A DNA stretch of 64,000 nucleotides from Clostridiales bacterium (GTDB taxonomy: Bacteria > Bacillota > Clostridia > Oscillospirales > Acutalibacteraceae), in NCBI GenBank assembly GCA_019416455.1, contig DXXG01000028.1:124001-188000 (forward strand). The letters run 5' to 3'. The translations under genes and the position numbers were made by a program. The notes beneath the pieces were generated by a model. That model was not told the DNA's origin, did not search any database, and saw nothing but the letters and a program-made list of their open reading frames with translations. Below, one piece after another: positions 1-7,819 of this stretch (position 1 is its first letter; the number at the start of each line of letters is the position of its first letter).

Positions 1-1114
1 GGTATCCCCGAGATTCCAACTCTTTCAGCTCTTGAAGGAGAGCTTTCGTCTCCTGGGAATCCAGCCGAGCAGAGGGGAAAATATTTTTCACCTTTTCCAG
101 TACCACCGCTTTGCCGGACATCTCTGACGCCGGAAAGCGCCGGACGTTCCCCACCAGATAAGGGTCCACATGTTCGAAAGAGCGGGGCGACTTCAACACA
201 GCCGCTGCATGCATCCCCGCTTTATGAGCAAAGGCGTTTTCCCCCACATAGGGCATCCAGGCGGGCAGGTCCATATTGGCGATGGATGCCAGTTCCCGTG
301 CCCGCTGGGTCAGGTGCAGAAGTTCTTCCTGAGGGATGCAGGGGATCCCCAGCTTCACCTGTAAATCAGGGATGATAGACGCCAGATTGGCGTTGCCGCA
401 CCGTTCGCCGAATCCCAAAAGAGTGCCCTGTACTTGAGAGGCACCCGCCAGCACAGCGGTCACACTGTTGGCAGTGGCCATGCCGCAGTCCTCGTGGAAA
501 TGCACCGCCACAGGGACATTCACTTTCCCTACCACTTCTTTAACGATCCGCTCCACCTCTTTGGGAAACGCACCGCCGTTGGTATCGCACAGGCAGACCA
601 TATCCGCCCCGCCCCGAACAGCCGCTCGCAGAGCCTCCCAGGCGAAGGCTTTGTCATCCTTCCAGCCGTCGAAGAAATGCTCCGCGTCAAAAACCACCTT
701 CCTACCGTGCTCCTTGAGAAAACGGCAGCTTTCCTCGATCATGCGGAAATTCTCCTCATAGGAGGTCTCCAACACACGCTCCACATGGAATTTCCAGCAC
801 TTCCCAAAAACGCTGCACCACAACGTTCCTGCCGCCAAAATAGCCGCCAGATTGCCGTCCTCTTCCGGGCGGAGATCCTTTCGGCGGGTACTACCAAAAG
901 ATACCAACTGGGTGTTTTTCAAGGACAGTTTCTCAGCCCGCTGGAAAAACTCCGCATCCTTGGGATTGGAGCCGGGATTGCCCGCCTCCACAAACTGGAT
1001 GCCTGTTTGATCCAACAGGCGCACCGCCTGGAGTTTATCCTCCAGAGAAAATGCCACACCAGTCCCCTGGGCGCCGTCCCGCAGGGTGGAATCGAAGATG
1101 GTTACTGGGCCCAT
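1..1114 (-). CDS. cimA: (R)-citramalate synthase, 3' end beyond window
   Basis: The protein condenses acetyl-CoA with pyruvate to citramalate, the first step of the pyruvate route to isoleucine, in the cytoplasm. The frame is open from the ATG at 1114 to the window edge, giving 371 codons against about 520-540 in the family, so the C-terminal regulatory region is missing only because of the window end. Visible are the HMGL-like N-terminus with STLRDGAQG (residues 9-17), the metal-binding HFH (205-207), GFGERCGNAN (234-243) and the GENAFAHKAGMH block (291-302). The family is shared with isopropylmalate and homocitrate synthases; the FDSTLRDGAQGTG start and the KxWxFHV segment favour citramalate synthase. 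It begins 3 nt after the stop of the upstream membrane protein, so the two are co-transcribed. Confidence 0.85.
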   Translation of the reverse strand, partial: MGPVTIFDSTLRDGAQGTGVAFSLEDKLQAVRLLDQTGIQFVEAGNPGSNPKDAEFFQRAEKLSLKNTQLVSFGSTRRKDLRPEEDGNLAAILAAGTLWCSVFGKCWKFHVERVLETSYEENFRMIEESCRFLKEHGRKVVFDAEHFFDGWKDDKAFAWEALRAAVRGGADMVCLCDTNGGAFPKEVERIVKEVVGKVNVPVAVHFHEDCGMATANSVTAVLAGASQVQGTLLGFGERCGNANLASIIPDLQVKLGIPCIPQEELLHLTQRARELASIANMDLPAWMPYVGENAFAHKAGMHAAAVLKSPRSFEHVDPYLVGNVRRFPASEMSGKAVVLEKVKNIFPSARLDSQETKALLQELKELESRGY

Positions 1115-1117
1115 GAT

Positions 1118-1891
1118 TTATCCCTCTTCCGAAACAGTCTCCTCTTGCAAGGGCTCGTCGTTCTTCAAACGCTCAAACAACGCCATGGAGGACTCATAAT
1201 ACTCCATATCCTTTTCGTTCTTCTCAATGGAACTGCCCTCAGCCACCCGGCAGGAAACACGCAGTCTGCCGTAAAGCTCAGAGAGAATGTCCGCCGTGTA
1301 CATCTCCCCTTCCTCCGTCACAGGCTCGAAGTTGGCGAAGGCAGCAATATCTTCCCAAGGCGTCATGGCATTTTCATAATCCGTAGCATCGTCAGCCATG
1401 GGAGTTCCATCTGTATACTGGAAAAATCCTTCAAAATTACTCTCCAAAGCATCAAAAGCCTCTTCATCGTGGAGGTAGATCATCACCTCATTGCTGCTGG
1501 CATCCGCCATAAAGCGGACGATGGCCGCTTCCTTTTGAGCGTAATCCGCGTCGGATCCAGTAGCATACACATAGTTCGTCAGATTGATCGACACCTGACC
1601 GTCTCCATTGCGGTCATCAGCATAGGTGGCGATATAGTCCTCCAACTGGTTCAACCCTGTTTCAGGCATGGTGTAGGAAGTCAACAGGGCTATGGTGTAG
1701 TCAGGCGTCACTTTCGTGACCATAGAATAGACAAAGCTGCCCACCAGAGCAACTACTAAAACCGCCACCAAAAGATGGATCTTGTGGTAATACCACCAAT
1801 TCTGCCGCTTGTCCTTCCCGGTGACCAGTTTGATCTCGTTTTGATGAATTGTGTCCTCTCCTGCGTTTACCAGGTATCGCTCTCTTGCCAT
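1118..1891 (-). CDS. Uncharacterised single-pass membrane protein
   Basis: I do not recognise a family. The 257-residue protein has a basic, hydrophilic N-terminus, one transmembrane segment at about residues 40-60 and a long acidic outer domain, so it is probably anchored with the C-terminal part outside. A strong ribosome binding site (AAGGAGCGACATT before ATG) fixes the start. It is the first gene after a clear sigma-A promoter (2010-2038) and is directly followed by cimA, so it shares that transcript; the link to amino-acid synthesis may be only transcriptional. The acidic domain has no cysteines and no obvious motif. Confidence 0.6.
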   Translation of the reverse strand: MARERYLVNAGEDTIHQNEIKLVTGKDKRQNWWYYHKIHLLVAVLVVALVGSFVYSMVTKVTPDYTIALLTSYTMPETGLNQLEDYIATYADDRNGDGQVSINLTNYVYATGSDADYAQKEAAIVRFMADASSNEVMIYLHDEEAFDALESNFEGFFQYTDGTPMADDATDYENAMTPWEDIAAFANFEPVTEEGEMYTADILSELYGRLRVSCRVAEGSSIEKNEKDMEYYESSMALFERLKNDEPLQEETVSEEG

Positions 1892-2009
1892 AATGTCGCT
1901 CCTTAAAAAAGTTAAAATGTAAAAAAGCGCGGCTTTCCCCCGCCGCTGCCCAATACCCTCCGCAGGCTAATCCCGCAAGCACACCCCGAAAAAACAGGGA
2001 AGTACAAAT

Positions 2010-2038
2010 ATTCTAGCATAGCCCACATAGTTTTTCAA
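2010..2038 (-). promoter_or_regulatory. Sigma-A promoter of the cimA operon
   Basis: On the minus strand TTGAAA and TAGAAT are separated by exactly 17 nt. The start of transcription would lie about 110 nt before the membrane-protein ATG. In the rest of the 1892-2277 gap I see nothing recognisable between 2039 and 2170. Confidence 0.75.
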
Positions 2039-2170
2039 GCCTTCTCCCATCAAAGAACAAACCGTTTCTCTTTTATTAGGAGCTTTTAAAATCAGGTCGT
2101 TTTTCACAGGGGAAATCCGTTAAAATACTGCGGCAGCCCTGCCCGTGCAACTGAATTTTCGCAACAGCAA

Positions 2171-2205
2171 AAAGAACAGCCAGTTCCCCACCAGCTGTTC
2201 TTTTT
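2171..2205. terminator. Intrinsic terminator after the ABC importer operon
   Basis: AAAGAACAGC (2171-2180) pairs with GCTGTTCTTT (2194-2203) around a 13-nt loop. A run of T on either strand lets it work in both directions. It lies 73 nt beyond the last ABC gene on the minus strand. Confidence 0.75.
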
Positions 2206-2277
2206 AGATGGTCTATTTCCCAATCATTCCCACAAACCAAGATACCGATCTGATTCCTCGGTGTATAAGCCCCACTT

Positions 2278-2886
2278 TTAGTTTTCCAATGAGACGATCC
2301 TGGTACAGACCCGCTCTAAGAGCGCGTCGTTGTGGGACACCACCAAAAGACCCAGTTCTCTCCGGTCCGCTTCCCGCAGCAGAAATTCCCAGATCTGGGC
2401 TTGGGTAACTAAGTCCAGCATGGCGGTAATCTCATCGCAAAGCAGGAACTTTACTGACGGGTGCAGCGCCCTTGCCAAACAAAGCCGCTGCAATTCTCCT
2501 CCGGAAAGCTCCGTTGGATACCGACTGAGCCATCCCTCCCGGATGTGGAGGGCAGCGATCAAATTCGGGTCCGGCGGGGCTCCTTCTCCCAGAGATACTC
2601 CCAAAGGCAGCAGTGGATCCACTACCATTTCCGGATGCTGCCACACCATTTGCACGGGACAAGGCCCTGAAAAAGAAGAAAGCGGCTTTCCGTCCAGCAG
2701 TACTTCCCCTTTTTGGGGCCTTTCATACCCCGCCAGCAAACGGCACAGGGTGGTTTTTCCCCGGCCGCTGGGGCCTTTCAGACCCACACGCTCGCCGGAT
2801 CTAATGGTAATATCCACCTGATCCAGCACCGGTGCGGCTTTTTTCCCTCCGTAACCAAAGGTGATCCCTTTTCCTTCCAAGATCAT
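2278..2886 (-). CDS. ABC transporter ATPase, DppF/NikE type (short)
   Basis: This is the second ATPase of a peptide/nickel-type importer. It has a Walker A GPSGRGKTT near residue 40, the signature LSGGELQRL and a Walker B FLLCDEITAMLD. At 202 residues it is shorter than typical DppF/OppF (about 260-330) and lacks the usual C-terminal oligopeptide extension, a size more typical of nickel-type NikE. The ATG overlaps the stop of the preceding ATPase gene by 4 nt (ATGA), showing translational coupling. It is the last gene of the five-gene operon and is followed by a terminator. Confidence 0.8.
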   Translation of the reverse strand: MILEGKGITFGYGGKKAAPVLDQVDITIRSGERVGLKGPSGRGKTTLCRLLAGYERPQKGEVLLDGKPLSSFSGPCPVQMVWQHPEMVVDPLLPLGVSLGEGAPPDPNLIAALHIREGWLSRYPTELSGGELQRLCLARALHPSVKFLLCDEITAMLDLVTQAQIWEFLLREADRRELGLLVVSHNDALLERVCTRIVSLEN

Positions 2887-3818
2887 GTTTCCACCTCCCC
2901 GCTAAGATACAGACATCGGACCATTCCATTCCCCAGGGGACGCAGGGGGATCCTCCCCTGGGCGCATTTATCACGGGGATAAGGACACTGCCCAAAGAAG
3001 GGACAGCCTTCCTCCACCTCCCCAGGGTAGGGCTGGGCACCGGGAAGGGCATGAAGCCCCCGTTGAGGAAGGGCGTCCCACAGGGCCTTGGTAAAGGGAT
3101 GACGCAACTTGTCCTCCTGAAAATCGGAGACCTGGGCCACTTCCACCGTTTCCCCGGCGTAAAACACCGCCACACAGTTGGCCACGGCAAGGGCCAATTC
3201 CAAATCATGGGTGATGAACAGCACAGCAGCCCCACCTTCCGCAAGCTCCCGGAAATGGCCCAAGATCCTGGCAGCGGATCTGGCGTCCAGACCGGGTGTG
3301 GGCTCGTCAGCAATAATGAGCCGGGGCTTGTCCATCACTGCGGAAGCCATCAGCACCCGCCTTGCCATACCGCCCGACAGCTGAAAGGGGTACAGGTCCG
3401 CCGTATCCTCTCCCAAACCATACCGAGCCAAGGCATCTCTAGTCTTTTCCTTCACCGCCTTATCCCGGCGGCCTTTTTGTAGCTGTGGGCCCACCTTCAT
3501 CAGCGGATCCAAGTAGGTGACGCCCTGGGGCACCAGGACGATCTCCTTGCCCCGGAGTTTTTGAATGCGCGGAAGAGTCAAGGGCTGACCCTCATAGAGA
3601 ATAGTGCCTTCCTGGCGGCTGTTATAAGGCAGTAGTCCTAATATAGCATGGGCAAGCAGGCTTTTTCCTGAACCACTGGCGCCCAGTATAGCGGTCACTT
3701 CCCCTGGATTCAAAGACAAGGACAGATCCCTAATGACGGGTAGTTCCCTTTGACGGAACCCTTTTCCATATTGGGTAAAGGAAATGGAAAGATGATCGAT
3801 TTGAAGAATCGGTTCCAT
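2883..3818 (-). CDS. ABC transporter ATPase, DppD/NikD type
   Basis: First ATPase of the importer, 311 residues from the chosen ATG at 3818, which has an excellent AAGGAGG 5 nt upstream; the open frame extends further upstream only inside the permease gene. It has Walker A GASGSGKS, signature LSGGMARRV, Walker B LIIADEPTPGLD and a C-terminal Cys-rich oligopeptide-type tail (GCPFFGQCPYPRDKC), which DppD/OppD proteins use to bind an iron-sulfur cluster. It pairs with the short ATPase downstream on the cytoplasmic face of the two permeases. Confidence 0.85.
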   Translation of the reverse strand: MEPILQIDHLSISFTQYGKGFRQRELPVIRDLSLSLNPGEVTAILGASGSGKSLLAHAILGLLPYNSRQEGTILYEGQPLTLPRIQKLRGKEIVLVPQGVTYLDPLMKVGPQLQKGRRDKAVKEKTRDALARYGLGEDTADLYPFQLSGGMARRVLMASAVMDKPRLIIADEPTPGLDARSAARILGHFRELAEGGAAVLFITHDLELALAVANCVAVFYAGETVEVAQVSDFQEDKLRHPFTKALWDALPQRGLHALPGAQPYPGEVEEGCPFFGQCPYPRDKCAQGRIPLRPLGNGMVRCLYLSGEVET

Positions 3819-3828
3819 GGAAACCTCC

Positions 3829-4653
3829 TTATTCATGGACACTGCCGGGATCCAGCAGCAATCTGACGCGTTCCCCGAGCAGGGCAAACAGCACGACCAC
3901 CAGCACCAAAGATGCTCCGGGGAACAACGCCAGCCACCACTTTCCCGTGGTGAGATAGCGCATGCTCTCCGACAGGATAACACCGATGGCTGGCTGCTCC
4001 GAGGAGAGTCCAAACCCTAAAAAGGTAACGCTGGCCTCGTGGAGGATAGCGTGGGGAAACAGCAGGATCAATCCTGTGAGAAACTGGGGCAGCAGGTGGG
4101 GCAACAAGTGGAGCCGAACACGCTTCCACCGGGAAACGCCCAGTTTTTCCGCCACCAGGAGATAGGGCGCGTTTTTTAGTTGGAGCACCTCCCCACGGAT
4201 CACCCGGGCCAAGGAGGTCCAATGGCTGAGAGCCACGCCCACCACCACGCCGGTAAAGCCCCGGCCGCAGGCGATAGAAAGAAGAATCACCAGCAAAATG
4301 TGAGGGATTCCCATAACAAGATCGATCCACCAAGAGATAACAGCGTCTACCCACCCGCCGAACACAGCGGAAAGCACTCCCAGAACCAAAGCCACACAGG
4401 CGCTGATTCCTGCGGTCAGAAGGCCCACCCGGATACTCAGGGAAAGGCCAGCCAGGGTCCGTGCAAACATGTCCCGTCCCATCCAATCGGTGCCAAAAAG
4501 GAAAGAAACACTTGGCGCCAAATCTTTGCGGGAAAAATCCGTAGTCATAGCGGCATCATTGAGAAGGATGCCGGAGACAGTGACCGCTGTCAAAATAGCC
4601 ACGGCAGCTCCCAGAAACAGCAGGGTGGCAAGCCTTCTGTTTACATGCTTCAT
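3829..4653 (-). CDS. ABC transporter permease, DppC/NikC type
   Basis: Membrane subunit of 274 residues with five to six hydrophobic segments. It has the N-terminal LFGTDWMGRDMFAR motif typical of DppC/OppC/NikC and the cytoplasmic EAA-type loop (VAEKLGVSRWKRVRLHLLP) that contacts the ATPases. Its ATG overlaps the stop of the DppB-type gene (ATGA), and its own end overlaps the ribosome-binding region of the DppD-type gene, so the operon is translationally coupled. Confidence 0.85.
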   Translation of the reverse strand: MKHVNRRLATLLFLGAAVAILTAVTVSGILLNDAAMTTDFSRKDLAPSVSFLFGTDWMGRDMFARTLAGLSLSIRVGLLTAGISACVALVLGVLSAVFGGWVDAVISWWIDLVMGIPHILLVILLSIACGRGFTGVVVGVALSHWTSLARVIRGEVLQLKNAPYLLVAEKLGVSRWKRVRLHLLPHLLPQFLTGLILLFPHAILHEASVTFLGFGLSSEQPAIGVILSESMRYLTTGKWWLALFPGASLVLVVVLFALLGERVRLLLDPGSVHE

Positions 4654-5642
4654 GACTGCCCCTCCCCCTTCTTCATTCTGGGATCGATCACCCCGTACAG
4701 CAGATCCGCCAGAAGGTTCCCACCGAACACCAAGGCGGAAGTGATCACAGTAATGCCCAGCAGCAAGGGAAGGTCGCTTCCCAGCCCCGCCGTCACCGCC
4801 GCCTGTCCCAGCCCGGGATAGGAGAACACCTGCTCCACCAACACAGAACCGCCGATGATCTCACTGATGGATCCAAATTGGAGAGTTAAGGCGGGCAAGG
4901 CTACATTCCGCAGACCGTGGCGCAGGACGATAGAACGGCCGCTCTCCCCTCTGGCCCGAGCCATCAGAATATAATCACCGCCGAGCACGTCCACCAGTTT
5001 CTCTCGGGTGTGGAGCGCTATGTTCGAGACTCCGGTAACACTCAAAGTAAGGGCGGGAAGCACGGCATGCTGGAGCCGGTCAGCCAAAGTTACGGCTTCC
5101 TCCTCCACGCCAATGGGCACGGACAAGCCGATGGGCAGCCATCCCAGCCACACGGAGAAGATCAGCAGAAACAGCAGAGCAAGCCAAAACGCCGGTGTGC
5201 TGGAAATCACCAGGCAGTAGCCACGGATCAGTTTGTCCGGCCAACGTCCCCGAAATGCACCTGCCGTCACTCCAAGGACCAGGCCGAGAATACCGGAGAT
5301 CACCCAGGCTGTCAGCAGGAGCCACAGAGAGCTTGTCAGCCGCTGTCCAATCACCGTGAGCACCGGCTGACGGTAAAGCAGAGAAGTACCGAAATCTCCC
5401 TGGACCACGCCGCCAAGCCACCCCAGATATCGCTCCACAGGAGGCTGGTCCACTCCCCAGTAGGCCTCCAGCTGGGCCACCTGTTCCTGGCTCATAGAAC
5501 CCAGCGCCACTTGGCCCACATTGGTCTGCAACGGGTCCAATGGAGAGGCGCACAACAGCAAAAATGCTGCCAGACTTACCCCCAGCAAGAGCAGCAGTGC
5601 CCGGAGGATCTTTTTTCCCGCGAAAAGCAGGGATCGTGTCAT
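4650..5642 (-). CDS. ABC transporter permease, DppB/NikB type
   Basis: Membrane subunit of 330 residues. It shows the family N-terminus (one helix, then LDPLQTNVG and the QLEAYWGVDQPP region), a periplasm-facing loop with QRLTSSLWLL and the EAA loop (MARARGESGRSIVLRHGLRN). A strong AAAGGGTGACACC precedes the ATG. It lies 16 nt after the substrate-binding protein gene and forms the translocation pore with the DppC-type subunit. Confidence 0.85.
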   Translation of the reverse strand: MTRSLLFAGKKILRALLLLLGVSLAAFLLLCASPLDPLQTNVGQVALGSMSQEQVAQLEAYWGVDQPPVERYLGWLGGVVQGDFGTSLLYRQPVLTVIGQRLTSSLWLLLTAWVISGILGLVLGVTAGAFRGRWPDKLIRGYCLVISSTPAFWLALLFLLIFSVWLGWLPIGLSVPIGVEEEAVTLADRLQHAVLPALTLSVTGVSNIALHTREKLVDVLGGDYILMARARGESGRSIVLRHGLRNVALPALTLQFGSISEIIGGSVLVEQVFSYPGLGQAAVTAGLGSDLPLLLGITVITSALVFGGNLLADLLYGVIDPRMKKGEGQS

Positions 5643-5658
5643 GGTGTCACCCTTTCAT

Positions 5659-7308
5659 TCAAGACCAGGACCACTGGTCCACATTGTTGACCAAGGACCA
5701 GCCGTGGCCATGGGGATGGATCTTCTGCTGGGCCACCTGAAGTCCTTCCCGGACCCAGTACAAGTGGTCAATGTTCACCAGCCACACCCAGGGAATGTCC
5801 CCTTCCTGTGTGACGCCGGTAGAACCATTCCACTGAGCCTGCTGCCAGAGCTGATAAGACTCCTCCAGGTCACCGCAGGCCAGTGCTTCGTCCATGAGCC
5901 GGTCCACGGTCTCGTTGGCATAGGGAGAATACTGAGCCAGCCCTGTTCCTTCCATAGTGTGGTAAATGTTGTACAGCTCCATGGGCGTATGAGCGCCCCA
6001 GCCCCACATCAGAGGCGTGGAAAGGGCACGATCATAGGCGGTGTCCCAGCCGACCCCTTCCATGGTGCAGGAAATACCCAGCTCTCCCAACTGGTTCACC
6101 AAGTCAGCGGTGAGCGCCTGGCGGACAGAATCGCCGTTGGAATAAAGAAGGGTCAATTCCGCTTTCACGCCATCCTTTTCCCGGACGCCGTCCTCCCCCA
6201 TGATCCAGCCAGCCTCATCCAGCAGAGCCGCCGCCCCCTCCGAATCGTACTCCACTTCAGATTCCGGACTGTACCAGGGCATCTGGTCGCAGACGCTGTA
6301 CGCCGGGGAACCGTAGCCATTGAGCACATTGTCGATCATTTCCTGACGATCCACACCCATATTGATGGCCCGGCGCACCAGCACATCACTGGTAAAGTCG
6401 TTTCCTATTGCTACATCATTTTCGTTGGTCTCCCCTGCTGCCACCGTGGGAAGATTGATCCCTCGGTTGTCCACGCTGTCATAGGCTTCCAGGGTGTAAC
6501 CAGACACGGACTCATTGGAATAGGTGGCGGATGTGTAGGCTACGTCCACTTGGCCAGCTTGCGCCGCCAAAAATGCAGCGTCCTCCTCCATGAAAAGGAT
6601 GGTCACCTGCTCCATTTTAGGCGCTTCCCCGTAGTAGTCGGGATTTGCCTCCAGAATCACCTGCTGGCCCCGGTCCCACTGCTTCAAAATGTAGCGTCCC
6701 GAACCAATGGGGTTGGAACCGTACGTGGCACTGTCGTAGGTGTGCTCCGGGACGATCCCCACAATAGCCATGGTATAAGGCCAAATGGAAAAAGCCCTGG
6801 TCATATGGAATACCACTGTGGTGTCGTCCACAGCCTCGGCGTAGTCCAGCATAGTGAAATCGTTGACAGAACTGGACGTTTTTACCGTGTTATAAGTGAA
6901 GGCCACATCCGACGCAGTGAGAGGCTCCCCGTCGGTAAAAAAGGCATCGTCCCGAATGGTCACCGTCCAGGTGAGCCCGTCCTCGCTGACGGAATACTCG
7001 GTGGCTAAATCATAGCCAATAGTCAAATCCGTATTGGTAACAGTCAGGGTGCTCTGGATCAGCGGCTCGTGAACGTGCTCCCCCGCTCCCCAGCCATAGG
7101 CAGGGTCAAAACCTGCTTCCGGTTCAGAAGTAGGTCCCATAGCGATGACGACGGAAGCCTTGTCCTCCTGGGACGCTGTGGAGCTCTCTTCCCCAACGGA
7201 TATCGAGCTCTCCTCTGAGCTTACCTCTTGGCTTTGACCGCAACCTGAAAACACTCCCATCAAGAGCGCTCCCGCAAGCAGAAACGCCAAACTCTTTTTC
7301 CATTTCAT
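5659..7308 (-). CDS. Solute-binding lipoprotein, family 5 (peptide/nickel type)
   Basis: Extracellular substrate receptor of the importer, 549 residues. It has a lipoprotein signal peptide with the lipobox ending at Cys23 (MGVFSGC), then a Ser/Glu-rich linker, then an SBP_bac_5 fold (GLTWTVTIRDDAFFTDGEPLTASDV is the family signature, split here by description). The C-terminal IHPHGHGW, with three His in five residues, is suggestive of metal or metal-chelate handling, but the substrate cannot be decided from sequence. It is the first gene of the operon behind a promoter and a terminator-containing leader, so expression is probably attenuated. Confidence 0.85.
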   Translation of the reverse strand: MKWKKSLAFLLAGALLMGVFSGCGQSQEVSSEESSISVGEESSTASQEDKASVVIAMGPTSEPEAGFDPAYGWGAGEHVHEPLIQSTLTVTNTDLTIGYDLATEYSVSEDGLTWTVTIRDDAFFTDGEPLTASDVAFTYNTVKTSSSVNDFTMLDYAEAVDDTTVVFHMTRAFSIWPYTMAIVGIVPEHTYDSATYGSNPIGSGRYILKQWDRGQQVILEANPDYYGEAPKMEQVTILFMEEDAAFLAAQAGQVDVAYTSATYSNESVSGYTLEAYDSVDNRGINLPTVAAGETNENDVAIGNDFTSDVLVRRAINMGVDRQEMIDNVLNGYGSPAYSVCDQMPWYSPESEVEYDSEGAAALLDEAGWIMGEDGVREKDGVKAELTLLYSNGDSVRQALTADLVNQLGELGISCTMEGVGWDTAYDRALSTPLMWGWGAHTPMELYNIYHTMEGTGLAQYSPYANETVDRLMDEALACGDLEESYQLWQQAQWNGSTGVTQEGDIPWVWLVNIDHLYWVREGLQVAQQKIHPHGHGWSLVNNVDQWSWS

Positions 7309-7476
7309 CCTTTCATTGCCCCTTTCGCAAAAAAAGAAGGCGTCCGCTTTTCCTCACGAAAAGCAGACACCTTCCTGGTATCTTTAGGCTAAGCTATATT
7401 GAATTCATTGGTGGTGCATAAGAGCCGGCGCCTTGGGCGCCTGGACCGGCTTCCTGCCGGATATGTGCTAAAACGC
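7309..7476 (-). promoter_or_regulatory. Structured leader with attenuator before the ABC importer
   Basis: From the predicted start near 7476 the transcript holds two GC-rich hairpins (7446-7460 and 7427-7441). It then holds a 17-bp terminator hairpin (7336-7352 with 7358-7374) followed by seven or eight T, all before the binding-protein ATG at 7308. A terminator between promoter and first gene means the operon must be read through, which is riboswitch- or attenuator-like. I do not recognise a known riboswitch consensus. Confidence 0.6.
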
Positions 7477-7482
7477 TTTACT

Positions 7483-7511
7483 ATGATACCCAATGAACCA
7501 GATTTTGTCAA
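7483..7511 (-). promoter_or_regulatory. Sigma-A promoter of the ABC importer operon
   Basis: TTGACA (7506-7511) and TATCAT (7483-7488) are 17 nt apart on the minus strand. The octamer TTCATTGG in the spacer (7490-7497) recurs inverted at 7404-7411, a possible pair of regulator sites or chance. Confidence 0.75.
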
Positions 7512-7530
7512 CTGTCTTTTCCGACTTTCG

Positions 7531-7800
7531 TCACAGAGCCTGATACTCCCCTTCCAGCCATTCCACGGCCTTATCCAATCCCTCTTCAGTAAGGGGATAC
7601 TCTTTTTCCTGTTTGTTCTGGGCCCGGTCAAAACAAAGGTCCTCCGTCCAGCAGTAAGCCCGGATCAGAGCCGCGTCTTTATCAGGGGTCACCAAATAAC
7701 GGAGCAGCGTGCCCCGATCGGGATCCTTGGTTTTTTGACCGGCATAGGTGTTGCCCTCATCAAAATAGTGGAATTTCTGAAGCTCCAGTTGGCGTTCCAT
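7531..7800 (-). CDS. Small uncharacterised soluble protein
   Basis: An 89-residue acidic protein starting MERQLELQKFHYFDEGN. The ATG at 7800 is preceded by GAAAGGATGG, and the longer frame upstream lies in the tail of the VanZ-RDD gene, so I reject it. It is mainly charged with aromatic residues and ends EEGLDKAVEWLEGEYQAL, a likely amphipathic helix. No catalytic motif or signal peptide is visible and I do not recognise a family. It follows the VanZ-RDD gene by 19 nt and ends just before the promoter of the ABC operon. Confidence 0.6.
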   Translation of the reverse strand: MERQLELQKFHYFDEGNTYAGQKTKDPDRGTLLRYLVTPDKDAALIRAYCWTEDLCFDRAQNKQEKEYPLTEEGLDKAVEWLEGEYQAL

Positions 7801-7819
7801 AAAACCATCCTTTCTTTGT

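Noticed and set aside
434..1759. 441-codon plus-strand frame
   Set aside because: It lies antisense to cimA and the membrane-protein gene, which have clear motifs and a promoter. Long antisense frames are common in this GC-rich DNA; similar ones over the hydrogenase, prfC, rnr and pyr genes were rejected for the same reason.
7404..7497. TTCATTGG and CCAATGAA as the closing P1 stem of a riboswitch
   Set aside because: The upstream half lies inside the -35/-10 spacer (7489-7505), so it would not be in the transcript; at most it is a DNA-level repeat.
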